Assembly (NCBI GenBank): GCA_012719355.1 | Contig: JAAYAM010000156.1 | Coordinates: 1 to 51,307 of the forward strand | Direction of reading: 5' to 3' | DNA from: Acidobacteriota bacterium | GTDB lineage: Bacteria > Acidobacteriota > UBA6911 | DNA: 51,307 nucleotides | Shown here: positions 19,491 through 26,774 of the stretch, piece by piece | Layout of the letters: each line of letters begins with the position of its first letter | Position numbering within the stretch: the first letter of the stretch is position 1 | Notes under the pieces: model-generated | What the model saw: only the letters and a program-made list of their open reading frames with translations | Databases searched by the model: none | What the model was told of the DNA's origin: nothing | Translations under genes and position numbers: made by a program

Positions 19491-21095
19491 TTACCTTCTG
19501 CTTTTGTCCTCGACCTCGGCGTCTATGGGGACTTCCGGGATCATGATGATCAGCAGAAAAGACAGGAAGGTCGCGACGGCGCCGATCAAGAAGACCAGTC
19601 TCAGGGCCGCTTCCAGGGAAGAGCGAATAGCCTTCACGGTGCGATCCAGAAGCGTCTCCCCTCCGTCGATTCCCTCAAACGTCTTGCGCAGCTTGTCCAT
19701 TGCCTCGGCAGAAAGCAGTATGCGCGAATCGGCGAGAGACTCCAGTGTGGCCTGATCGACCTCCGTACTCAACTCAGGAGGAAGCAACTCACCGAGCGTC
19801 TTCTCGTATTTCGCATTCATGGCGGATCCCAGTATGGCCGGACCGACTGCGTTGCCCAGAAAAACGAAAAAGAACATCGCCCCTACCGCCACACCGAGGA
19901 GTCTCTTCGGCAACGCGAACTGGGCGACGAGCGTGTTGATGGTCGGAATTGCGCCCAACCCTATGCCTGCAACCGCAATCACCAGGATTTCCACCCACAG
20001 CGGGGTATCTTCCGTGAAAAGGACCATCACACACGCGGCGGCCGTCAGAACCCCGTATCCTATGATGTACATTGCCTTGTAGCGCCTGGCGCGGGAAAGG
20101 ATTATCCCGGTGGGAACGCCGACGAATGTCATGAAAGCCACAAACGGAGTGGTGAACAGGGCGCTCCACGTTGCGCTCATCCCCTGCACTCCCTGCAGGA
20201 AGAGGACAAAATACATCGTTATCCCGAGCAACGAGAAGTATGACAGCAGCGCTGAGACTGCGGCTGTAAGAAATGTGCGGTTGGTGAGAACCTGCAGATC
20301 CAGCATCGGCTCTTTGGCGCCGCCTTCGATTCTGACGAAGATGATCCATGCCACTGCCGACGCTGCAAATAGCCCTATGATCCAGGGAGACGTCCATGAA
20401 TAGAGGCTGCCTGCCCAGGAGAAGCCGAGGATCATGGACGATATCGCGACAGCCAGCGCGCATGAGCCCGAAAAATCGATCTTGTGCTCCGTCCGTTTTG
20501 ACAGTGACGGGATGCTGGTCAGCACCAGCACTCCGGACACGATGACCAGCGCCACTGCAACCCACAGGAAATAGCGCCAGCTAAACTGATCCGTGAGCAT
20601 TCCAACAAACCACGGCACGACGATCGCGGAGATTCCGGCCGGAATCTGCAACAGGCCGCTCCATTTGCTTCGTTCGGCCGGTGAATACAGGTCGCCGATG
20701 ACCGAGAAACACAGCGGCGCCACCGTTCCTTGTCCGAAGGAAATGATCACGCGGGCGGCAATGAAAAACACGAAATCCTGGCTGAGCGCGGCAAGAACGG
20801 CCCCGCCTCCATACAGGGCCAGCGAGATCAGCAGCATCACGCGCCGACCATACATGTCGGAGAGCTTGCCGAACAGAAGAGTGGCGAAAGCCGAGGCAAG
20901 ACCCGGCAGCGAGAGCGCCCAGGAATAGAGCGACATGCCGTTCAATTCCGCCGCGATCCTCGGCAACGTGACACTCGATCCACGGAAAAAATAGCTTGCG
21001 GCAAAAAAAGTAGTGAAGACGGCGATCAGGGCATAAGTCGCCTGTTTTCGCCGCATTACCTCCTGCTGGAGTGCTGCCGTCTGAGGCTGCGTCAT
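19491..21095 (-). CDS. Major facilitator superfamily exporter (DHA2/EmrB-like drug:H+ antiporter)
   Basis: A 534-residue inner-membrane transporter with about fourteen hydrophobic segments. Motif A between TM2 and TM3 is LLFGKLSDMYGRRVMLLISL. Motif C-like sequence appears in the segment GLLQIPAGISAIVVPWFVGM. A long non-membrane insert (about residues 435-500, rich in Glu, Leu and Asp) lies before the last TM and is seen in related DHA2 proteins. The ATG at 21095 has GGAGGACT directly upstream, so it is preferred over the earlier in-frame start at 21119. It lies 46 bases downstream of the OYE-type reductase gene on the same strand, so the two are probably co-transcribed; export of a product or substrate of that enzyme is possible. 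Confidence 0.88.
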   Translation of the reverse strand: MTQPQTAALQQEVMRRKQATYALIAVFTTFFAASYFFRGSSVTLPRIAAELNGMSLYSWALSLPGLASAFATLLFGKLSDMYGRRVMLLISLALYGGGAVLAALSQDFVFFIAARVIISFGQGTVAPLCFSVIGDLYSPAERSKWSGLLQIPAGISAIVVPWFVGMLTDQFSWRYFLWVAVALVIVSGVLVLTSIPSLSKRTEHKIDFSGSCALAVAISSMILGFSWAGSLYSWTSPWIIGLFAASAVAWIIFVRIEGGAKEPMLDLQVLTNRTFLTAAVSALLSYFSLLGITMYFVLFLQGVQGMSATWSALFTTPFVAFMTFVGVPTGIILSRARRYKAMYIIGYGVLTAAACVMVLFTEDTPLWVEILVIAVAGIGLGAIPTINTLVAQFALPKRLLGVAVGAMFFFVFLGNAVGPAILGSAMNAKYEKTLGELLPPELSTEVDQATLESLADSRILLSAEAMDKLRKTFEGIDGGETLLDRTVKAIRSSLEAALRLVFLIGAVATFLSFLLIIMIPEVPIDAEVEDKSRR

Positions 21096-21141
21096 AGTCC
21101 TCCGGAAAACCTGAATCAAGAATCCTGAGCCCTACTCTTCT

Positions 21142-23238
21142 TCACACGGTTCGAGCGGTACGAAGACCGGTGCCGATGGCATCCGCAATCAGAAGCGGGT
21201 CTCTGCAATCGCCTATTGGGTACACCTCCGGAACCTTCTCCTGAAGGCCTTTCAACAACTCCGGATTCGCCTTCAACGGCAGAGCGGAGACGATCGTGTC
21301 CGCTTCGATCGTTTGTCGTTTCCCCTCGTTGTTTACGATGGTGAGCCCTCTGTCGGTGATTTCGACGTATTGCCTGACGCCCCCGATCGTCGTCACACCC
21401 TTTTTCCTGAACCAGAGGAAGAGATGATCCATAAGGGCGTCCACCATCCCTTCTCCCAGTTTGTCCTTCGTTTCCACAATCGTGACCTGTCTCCCGCGCT
21501 TGGTCAGAAACTCCGCCAGTTCGCAACCCTGTATTCCGCCTCCGATCACGATCACTCTTTTCCCGATCGGCATATAGAACCGTGAGAGCTCCCTGAGCTT
21601 TTCCGGGCTGAGGAACTTCAGGAAGAACTTGAGCCGCCGGTGGAGCACCGCACCGTCGACCACGTTCGGCTTGTCGATGCCTGGAATATCGGGAACAACC
21701 GGCGTCCCACCCGTGGCAAGAAACACAACGTCCGGCTTCAGCTGTTCGATGACTTTGATGTCAGCTTCCTTCCCGAGAATCACCTTTACGCCAAGCTTCA
21801 GAATCTGACGCTCGAAATAGCCGATCAGGAGGGAGAGATCTTCGGGATGTGAGCCCTTTACCATCGAGGCGAGCGGCAGGAGGCCTCCCAGCTTCGATGC
21901 TCTCTCGTACAGAGTCACGTCGTGCCCGCGCAGCGCGGAGACTCTTGCGGCGGACATTCCGGCAGGACCTCCGCCGATCACCACCACTTTCTTCTTCTTT
22001 GTCGCCTTTTCTATCGTGTTGAAATGGGTGCCCACCAGCCCGTTGACGCGGCATCTCTGGTTTCCCAGGCAATTGTCGCAGGCGGTGCAGGGAGCTATGT
22101 CGTCCACTTTCCCCGCGGCGAGCTTGTTAGGATAATCAGGATCGGCAATCAGCCGCCTGGTCATCGCGATATAGTCGACTTTCCCTTCCCGCAGTATTTT
22201 CTCTCCGAGATCCGCATCGAGCCGGCCCACAACCAGCACCGGAATGGACACGGCGGTCTTGATTCCTGCCGCGAGAGTAATATTGACCCCCGCGCCTTTC
22301 CGGCTGGAGTCGTATTCCTTCGGCATTTCAGCGACAGGCACCGGAGGTTCCGGGTAAAAGAGCGCATCGGGAAGATACGCGCCCACGTGATATCCCAGCC
22401 AATGGCTCCTTACCTGAATGGCATCAGCGCCGGCCTTTTGCAGGCATTTCGCAATCTCCCTGCTGTCCTGCGGAGTCAGGCACCTGCTGTTGTCGACGCC
22501 GATAACCTGGCCGATCTCCATGCCGTTCATGATTATGGAAACCGGAAAATCATCTCCCAGACGCTTCTTTATTTCCCTTATGACTTCCATCGCAAAACGC
22601 GCCCGGCTCTCTACGCTCCCGCCGTAATCGTCCTCGCGCCTGTTCCAGAAAGGCGAGAAGAAGTTGTGCAGGAGATGGCTGCTGGCCGCGTTTATGTCGA
22701 CGCCGTCAAACCCGGCCTTTTGGGCCCTGACCGCCGCGCTGGCGAACTTGTCCACGATCTCCTGGATTTCATCCACCGTCAGTACATGAGGCGTCTCATT
22801 GTGGAAGTCGGTTTCGGACTCAAAAGTGACCGCGGAAGCCGCGATGGGAGCGCCGTCATACATCGGCTTGGGCGCAAAGGGCAGCTTCACCTGCCAGGGG
22901 CCGTCGTGGTTCATCTGCATGAATGTGGGACAGCCATGCCTGTGTATGACTTCCACCAGTTCCGACAAGCCTTTTATATATTTGTCGTCGTCGATGCGGT
23001 ACCGTTGGGGCCATCGGACACCCCGCGGGTAATCTATCGTAGGCGACTCCACGATGAGGAGTCCTACGCCTCCGCGTGCGATCCCTTCATAAAAGGCCTT
23101 CACTTCTTCACGCATGTGCAAGTCGTCTTCGTGCCACATCAGCATGCCTGCACCGGTCTTGACGATCCGGTTCCTGGTCTTCACAGAACCGATGCGGCCG
23201 GGCTCCAGGAGCTTCTGATATTTCGCGTTTCCACTCAT
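21142..23238 (-). CDS. Old-Yellow-Enzyme/2,4-dienoyl-CoA reductase-type FMN-FeS-FAD oxidoreductase
   Basis: A 698-residue enzyme. Residues 1-370 are a TIM-barrel FMN domain of the OYE family (LLEPGRIGSVKTRNRIVKTG, FMQMNHDGPW, FDGVDINAASSHLLHNFFSP, RREDDYGGSVESRARF). A four-Cys cluster motif (CTACDNC plus a fourth Cys five residues on) links to the C-terminal half. That half has an FAD-binding site (VVVIGGGPAGMSAARVSALR) and an NAD(P)H-binding site (VIVIGGGIQGCELAEFL). The architecture matches 2-enoate and 2,4-dienoyl-CoA reductases and trimethylamine dehydrogenase. The Fe-S loop is more compact than the usual C-x2-C-x3-C-x11-C. It probably reduces an activated C=C bond; the substrate is unknown. 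Confidence 0.88.
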   Translation of the reverse strand: MSGNAKYQKLLEPGRIGSVKTRNRIVKTGAGMLMWHEDDLHMREEVKAFYEGIARGGVGLLIVESPTIDYPRGVRWPQRYRIDDDKYIKGLSELVEVIHRHGCPTFMQMNHDGPWQVKLPFAPKPMYDGAPIAASAVTFESETDFHNETPHVLTVDEIQEIVDKFASAAVRAQKAGFDGVDINAASSHLLHNFFSPFWNRREDDYGGSVESRARFAMEVIREIKKRLGDDFPVSIIMNGMEIGQVIGVDNSRCLTPQDSREIAKCLQKAGADAIQVRSHWLGYHVGAYLPDALFYPEPPVPVAEMPKEYDSSRKGAGVNITLAAGIKTAVSIPVLVVGRLDADLGEKILREGKVDYIAMTRRLIADPDYPNKLAAGKVDDIAPCTACDNCLGNQRCRVNGLVGTHFNTIEKATKKKKVVVIGGGPAGMSAARVSALRGHDVTLYERASKLGGLLPLASMVKGSHPEDLSLLIGYFERQILKLGVKVILGKEADIKVIEQLKPDVVFLATGGTPVVPDIPGIDKPNVVDGAVLHRRLKFFLKFLSPEKLRELSRFYMPIGKRVIVIGGGIQGCELAEFLTKRGRQVTIVETKDKLGEGMVDALMDHLFLWFRKKGVTTIGGVRQYVEITDRGLTIVNNEGKRQTIEADTIVSALPLKANPELLKGLQEKVPEVYPIGDCRDPLLIADAIGTGLRTARTV

Positions 23239-23386
23239 CTGCGTTTGTCTCCAAAACTAAACCTGCACCCCGAACGGCGGGAATGCAGCCAATGGCCAGA
23301 TACTCTGATTCAGGGAACGATGCTCCGCATACTTTAAAACGTAATTGAAATGGTTACGAGAAGATTTTCTCCCTTCTTCCTTCATG

Positions 23387-23392
23387 TAAACT
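23387..23392 (+). promoter_or_regulatory. Possible -10 hexamer of a leaderless vanX-like gene
   Basis: TAAACT (preceded by TG two bases before) ends six bases before the ATG at 23399, and no Shine-Dalgarno sequence is present. The arrangement is the same as at 7692-7707. The divergent spacer 23239-23398 shows nothing else definite. Confidence 0.25.
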
Positions 23393-23398
23393 TGGACT

Positions 23399-24022
23399 AT
23401 GGAAAAGAACGCCGCCGTCGCGATCGTGGCAATCTGCTGCGTTGCCGCAATAGCCGTCTTCGCACAGTCCAACTCGCTCGTCGAAGTAGTACAACTCGAC
23501 CCGACTATCAGAATCGACCTTCGCTACGCCACAGACAGGAATTTCATGGGCAAGCCGGTTTACTCCGATGCACGCGCATTTCTGCAGCAGCCGGTTGCCG
23601 ATGCCGTAGTCTCAGCGCACCGCTGGCTGAAGAAACAAGGCTATGGCCTGATCATCTATGACGCCTACCGCCCATGGTCCGTCACGAAGCTGTTCTGGGA
23701 CATCGTTCCGCCGGAGAAACGGTCGTACGTCGCCGACCCGGCTACCGGATCCAGGCATAACCGCGGATGCGCAGTCGATGTCGGGTTGTACGATCTCGCG
23801 ACAGGGAAGGAAATCGCGATGCCGAGCCCTTACGATGAACTGACCGAACGCGCATCGATTCATTATCGCGGCGGTACCGCCGTGCAGCGGGCACACCGGG
23901 ATCTCTTGCGCAGAGCAATGGAGCGCGAGGGGAAGTTCAGGGTTTTCGCCGGCGAATGGTGGCATTACAATTTCAGGAACTGCAATTACCCGGTCCTCGA
24001 CATTCCTTTTTCTTCCTTGTGA
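23399..24022 (+). CDS. D-alanyl-D-alanine dipeptidase, VanX/DdpX type (peptidase M15D)
   Basis: A 207-residue zinc metallopeptidase expected to cleave D-Ala-D-Ala. A signal peptide (VAIVAICCVAAIAVFAQ) indicates export to the periplasm, unlike cytosolic VanX of resistance operons and more like enzymes used for peptidoglycan dipeptide salvage. The zinc ligands and catalytic Glu are visible: H120 and D127 in SRHNRGCAVD, and E186 and H189 in GEWWHY. The YDAYRPWSV segment is also typical. No vanH or vanA homologue is nearby, so a resistance role is unlikely. Confidence 0.92.
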   Translation: MEKNAAVAIVAICCVAAIAVFAQSNSLVEVVQLDPTIRIDLRYATDRNFMGKPVYSDARAFLQQPVADAVVSAHRWLKKQGYGLIIYDAYRPWSVTKLFWDIVPPEKRSYVADPATGSRHNRGCAVDVGLYDLATGKEIAMPSPYDELTERASIHYRGGTAVQRAHRDLLRRAMEREGKFRVFAGEWWHYNFRNCNYPVLDIPFSSL

Positions 24023-24253
24023 CGCGGCACGGATCGTCTCGACCCTGTCGAAAGTCGTCCTTGACGGCAATTCGTTAATACCTTCCCCCAGCAGCAAAGC
24101 GAAACGTTCCTTCCGACGCAATCCTCTTTGCTTTTTACGTGGTCTGGTAAAGGAAACGGCCTTATGATTGGGCTACGATTGTAAAGCGAGAGCCGAAACC
24201 CTGCGACTCGATTGCGTCAGATTGCAGTAGTGTTTCTCGGAATCGAAGGATTC

Positions 24254-25759
24254 ATGAAAGGCGAGACAACGATGATGAAAGGCAATTGCGGATGTACGCA
24301 TGTCGGAAGACGCGATTTTATTAAGACTACGACCATGGCAAGCATGGCCGTCACTCTGCCCGAGGCCCTGGTTGGTGAACAGATTCCGGTAGTTGCGGCA
24401 AAACCGGCGCAGAGAGGGAATAAGAGGAAATTGCTCCTGCTGAGTGACTATCCGGATTCATTTGCCCGCTTCACGGAGTCGGTGAGAGCAATCAAGGAAT
24501 TTGAATTTTCCGTAGTCACGGCCAAAACCGATTATCAGAAGCCGCAGGAAGTAATCAGGACGATTCAATCGGAGGCTCCGGATATTCTCTTCTTCGGCTT
24601 GCCAAGGTCAAATCTGAATTCCGGAATTATCCCCGTTTCACTCGATCCTATCGACGTTCCCATGATATTGCTTCCCCCGATGCCGGACCTGATCATGATG
24701 GAAGCGAATGTCGCTGCCGCATTCCGGGCGAAAGGCTCAAATGCCCTGCTTGCCAATTCCGAACAGCACGCGATCGAATTGATGAAGATTCTCGCGGCTC
24801 CGAGGCTCCTCGAAGGAAAGCGGGCAGTCATTTACGGCAGGCCTTTTGACTCCACCAGTGTGCCGGCGCGCAACCTGACCGCCGAGACCATCTATAACCG
24901 CACGGGGGTGCACCTGGAATTCCGGCCGATCGAACAGCTCGAATCCCTGCTTCGAAATGTGGATTCCGCCGCCGCTGAAAAGGAGATGCAACGCTGGAAG
25001 AAGGAAGCCGCAGCGATCGTCGAGCCCACGGATGAGACACTCCTTGAATCGTCCAAAATGTATATTCTTTTGCGCTCCATTATCGAAGAAGAGGGATTGT
25101 CCGGACTTTCGATCGATTGCCTGAGTTTCACGTTTAATTCAAACCGGAAATTGCCGCCCCCCTGCCTGGCATTCACAAGATTGCGTGATGAAGGGTATGC
25201 AATGCCATGCGAAGCGGATGTATGTGGAATGCTGTCATCTATGATGCTGCAGGAGATAAGCCGGAAACCTTCTTACTTCTGCAATGTATCCTCCGTCGAT
25301 ATCGAAAAGTCCACCACGGTGCTTCGCCATTGCGTCGCCCCGCTGCGGCTGCTGGGGAGCAACGAGGCGGCCCTGCCGTACAAACTGCGCGATTATCATG
25401 GAATGGGAGGAGTGACACCGCAGGTTTCGTTCCCTGCCGGACTCGAAGTGACCATGGGCGGATTTACCAAAGACCTCAACAGCTTCGTCGTTTGGCCGGG
25501 AAGAATTCAGCCGGGGATTGACGATACGGGCAGGCCGTCGTACGAAAACGCGACCGATCCGGAGTTGAAGAAGATGCGCAGGTACTGTTCGAACCGGGCG
25601 GAACTGCAAATCAGGGAAGCGGATTCTTTCTTCCAGAGTATCGTCGGGATTCATCATGTAATGGTGGCGGGAGTCTATACCAGGGCACTGCGTGAGGAAA
25701 TGATCCGGCTGAATGTGAACCTGATCGGGCCGATCGATTCATCTTCCTCTCCTGCATAA
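24254..25759 (+). CDS. Tat-targeted sugar-isomerase-fold protein (L-fucose/L-arabinose isomerase-like)
   Basis: 501 residues from ATG 24254; ATGs at 24272 and 24275 are alternatives. A twin-arginine motif G-R19-R20-DFIK is followed by a modest hydrophobic stretch, suggesting folded export. The rest follows the fucose/arabinose isomerase-like fold. An N-terminal Rossmann-like part (KLLLLSDYPDSFARF, APDILFFGLPR) precedes a C-terminal part with PCEADVCGMLSSMMLQ and VLRHCVAPLRLLG. The Glu in CEAD and the later His match metal-site positions of the family, while the next expected acidic residue is not obvious. It may therefore be an isomerase relative with another function. The preceding 230 bases (24023-24253) show no gene. 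Confidence 0.65.
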   Translation: MKGETTMMKGNCGCTHVGRRDFIKTTTMASMAVTLPEALVGEQIPVVAAKPAQRGNKRKLLLLSDYPDSFARFTESVRAIKEFEFSVVTAKTDYQKPQEVIRTIQSEAPDILFFGLPRSNLNSGIIPVSLDPIDVPMILLPPMPDLIMMEANVAAAFRAKGSNALLANSEQHAIELMKILAAPRLLEGKRAVIYGRPFDSTSVPARNLTAETIYNRTGVHLEFRPIEQLESLLRNVDSAAAEKEMQRWKKEAAAIVEPTDETLLESSKMYILLRSIIEEEGLSGLSIDCLSFTFNSNRKLPPPCLAFTRLRDEGYAMPCEADVCGMLSSMMLQEISRKPSYFCNVSSVDIEKSTTVLRHCVAPLRLLGSNEAALPYKLRDYHGMGGVTPQVSFPAGLEVTMGGFTKDLNSFVVWPGRIQPGIDDTGRPSYENATDPELKKMRRYCSNRAELQIREADSFFQSIVGIHHVMVAGVYTRALREEMIRLNVNLIGPIDSSSSPA

Positions 25760-25771
25760 CGGTTCTTCCCC

Positions 25772-25820
25772 ATAACCCAGGGTCGGGGGACGCAAACGCC
25801 GCCCACCAACCCTGGGTTAT
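25772..25820. repeat. Perfect 12-base inverted repeat with 25-base GC-rich loop
   Basis: ATAACCCAGGGT at 25772-25783 is exactly complementary to ACCCTGGGTTAT at 25809-25820. It follows the isomerase-like gene by 12 bases, so it may terminate transcription, although there is no T-tract. Its symmetry and GC-rich loop also resemble dispersed palindromic repeats (REP/BIME type). Confidence 0.55.
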
Positions 25821-25938
25821 TGAACAATAGCATTTCGGGGGATTGGGCCGCTGTTCTGTTTTTTCTCCTCCCCATTCCAGCAGCCTGCGGCAACAGTTAC
25901 TATTTGGTTAGCACTAATCCTCCCGGAGGCCGGAAGCC

Positions 25939-26751
25939 ATGGCTTTTGTCCTTTTCAGATCCGCGGCGCTGATAGTGGCGATGATCCTCACAACCCCTTC
26001 AAGCGCCCGGCTTCAGGAACAACCAACCGAAGAACAAATGAGGGAATTCCTGCTCACAGCGAAAATCGTAGGCAGCAGGAGGATAGGAAAAGGCAAGACC
26101 AGCCCCTACAGGCTGACTCTCGATAACGGCACCATGACTCACGATGCCGCCTTCCAGCCGGTCGACGAGTACAAACCTTCGATCAGATTCGACAACGGCA
26201 ATACGGAAATGAATTTCCGCGATTCCTACAAATACAGCATTGCCGCTTTCGAACTGGCGAAGCTTCTCGGTCTGGGCGACATGATGCCTGTGACGGTCGA
26301 ACGCAAGTGGAGAGGCAAGTCGGGTGCGCTTAGCTGGTGGCTCCCTGTAAAGATGGACGAAAGGCAGAGGATCAGCAAAGGGATTCATCCTCCCGACATT
26401 GAAGCCTGGAACAGGCAGATGCACAGGATGAGAGTATTCTCACAACTCGTCTACGACACCGACCGGAATCTGGGGAACACATTGATCTCGGAAGACTGGC
26501 GTCTCTGGATGATAGATTTCACCCGCGCCTTCCGTCTCTACCACACGCTGGAAAATCCCAGGAATCTGGAGCGATGCGACCGCCGGCTCTTCGAGCGGCT
26601 GCAGCAACTGGATACCGACGAACTGAAAGAGAAGACCGCGGGCTTCCTCAACAGTCTGGAAATCGAAGGGGTAATGGCACGTCGAGACAAGATCATCGGC
26701 CACTTTGTGGAACTTGCCAGACAGAAGGGTGATTCGGCGGTCTTCTACTGA
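25939..26751 (+). CDS. Secreted HipA/FAM20/PI3K-like kinase-fold protein
   Basis: A 270-residue protein with a signal peptide (LIVAMILTTPSSA). The mature part carries the pattern of atypical kinases. An N-lobe-like segment reads KGKTSPYRLTLDNGTMTHDA. A helix region SIAAFELAKLLGLGDMMPVT is typical of HipA and FAM20-type proteins. The catalytic-loop motif is YDTD175-R-N177-LGN and the metal-binding motif is ID193-F194. These fit the DRxxN and D-F/G-type elements of PI3/4-kinase and HipA relatives. The target and even the activity are unknown; an extracytoplasmic location would make it unusual. The start ATG follows a GGAGG by about 11 bases. Confidence 0.6.
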   Translation: MAFVLFRSAALIVAMILTTPSSARLQEQPTEEQMREFLLTAKIVGSRRIGKGKTSPYRLTLDNGTMTHDAAFQPVDEYKPSIRFDNGNTEMNFRDSYKYSIAAFELAKLLGLGDMMPVTVERKWRGKSGALSWWLPVKMDERQRISKGIHPPDIEAWNRQMHRMRVFSQLVYDTDRNLGNTLISEDWRLWMIDFTRAFRLYHTLENPRNLERCDRRLFERLQQLDTDELKEKTAGFLNSLEIEGVMARRDKIIGHFVELARQKGDSAVFY

Positions 26752-26774
26752 CTGCCTGATGCAGCATCAGGCAG
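26752..26774. terminator. Hairpin shared by convergent genes
   Basis: CTGCCTGATG and CATCAGGCAG form a perfect 10-base stem with a three-base loop immediately after the kinase-fold gene. The structure overlaps the last codons of the opposing hybrid kinase gene. It could stop transcription from both sides; no T-tract is seen. Confidence 0.5.

Noticed and set aside
21922-23337. 471-codon open frame on the plus strand opposite the OYE-type reductase
   Set aside because: It mirrors a well-supported enzyme gene and has no recognisable motif or ribosome site.
23399-24022. Vancomycin-resistance vanX gene
   Set aside because: The protein has a signal peptide and there are no vanH, vanA or vanRS partners, so a dipeptide salvage role is more likely.
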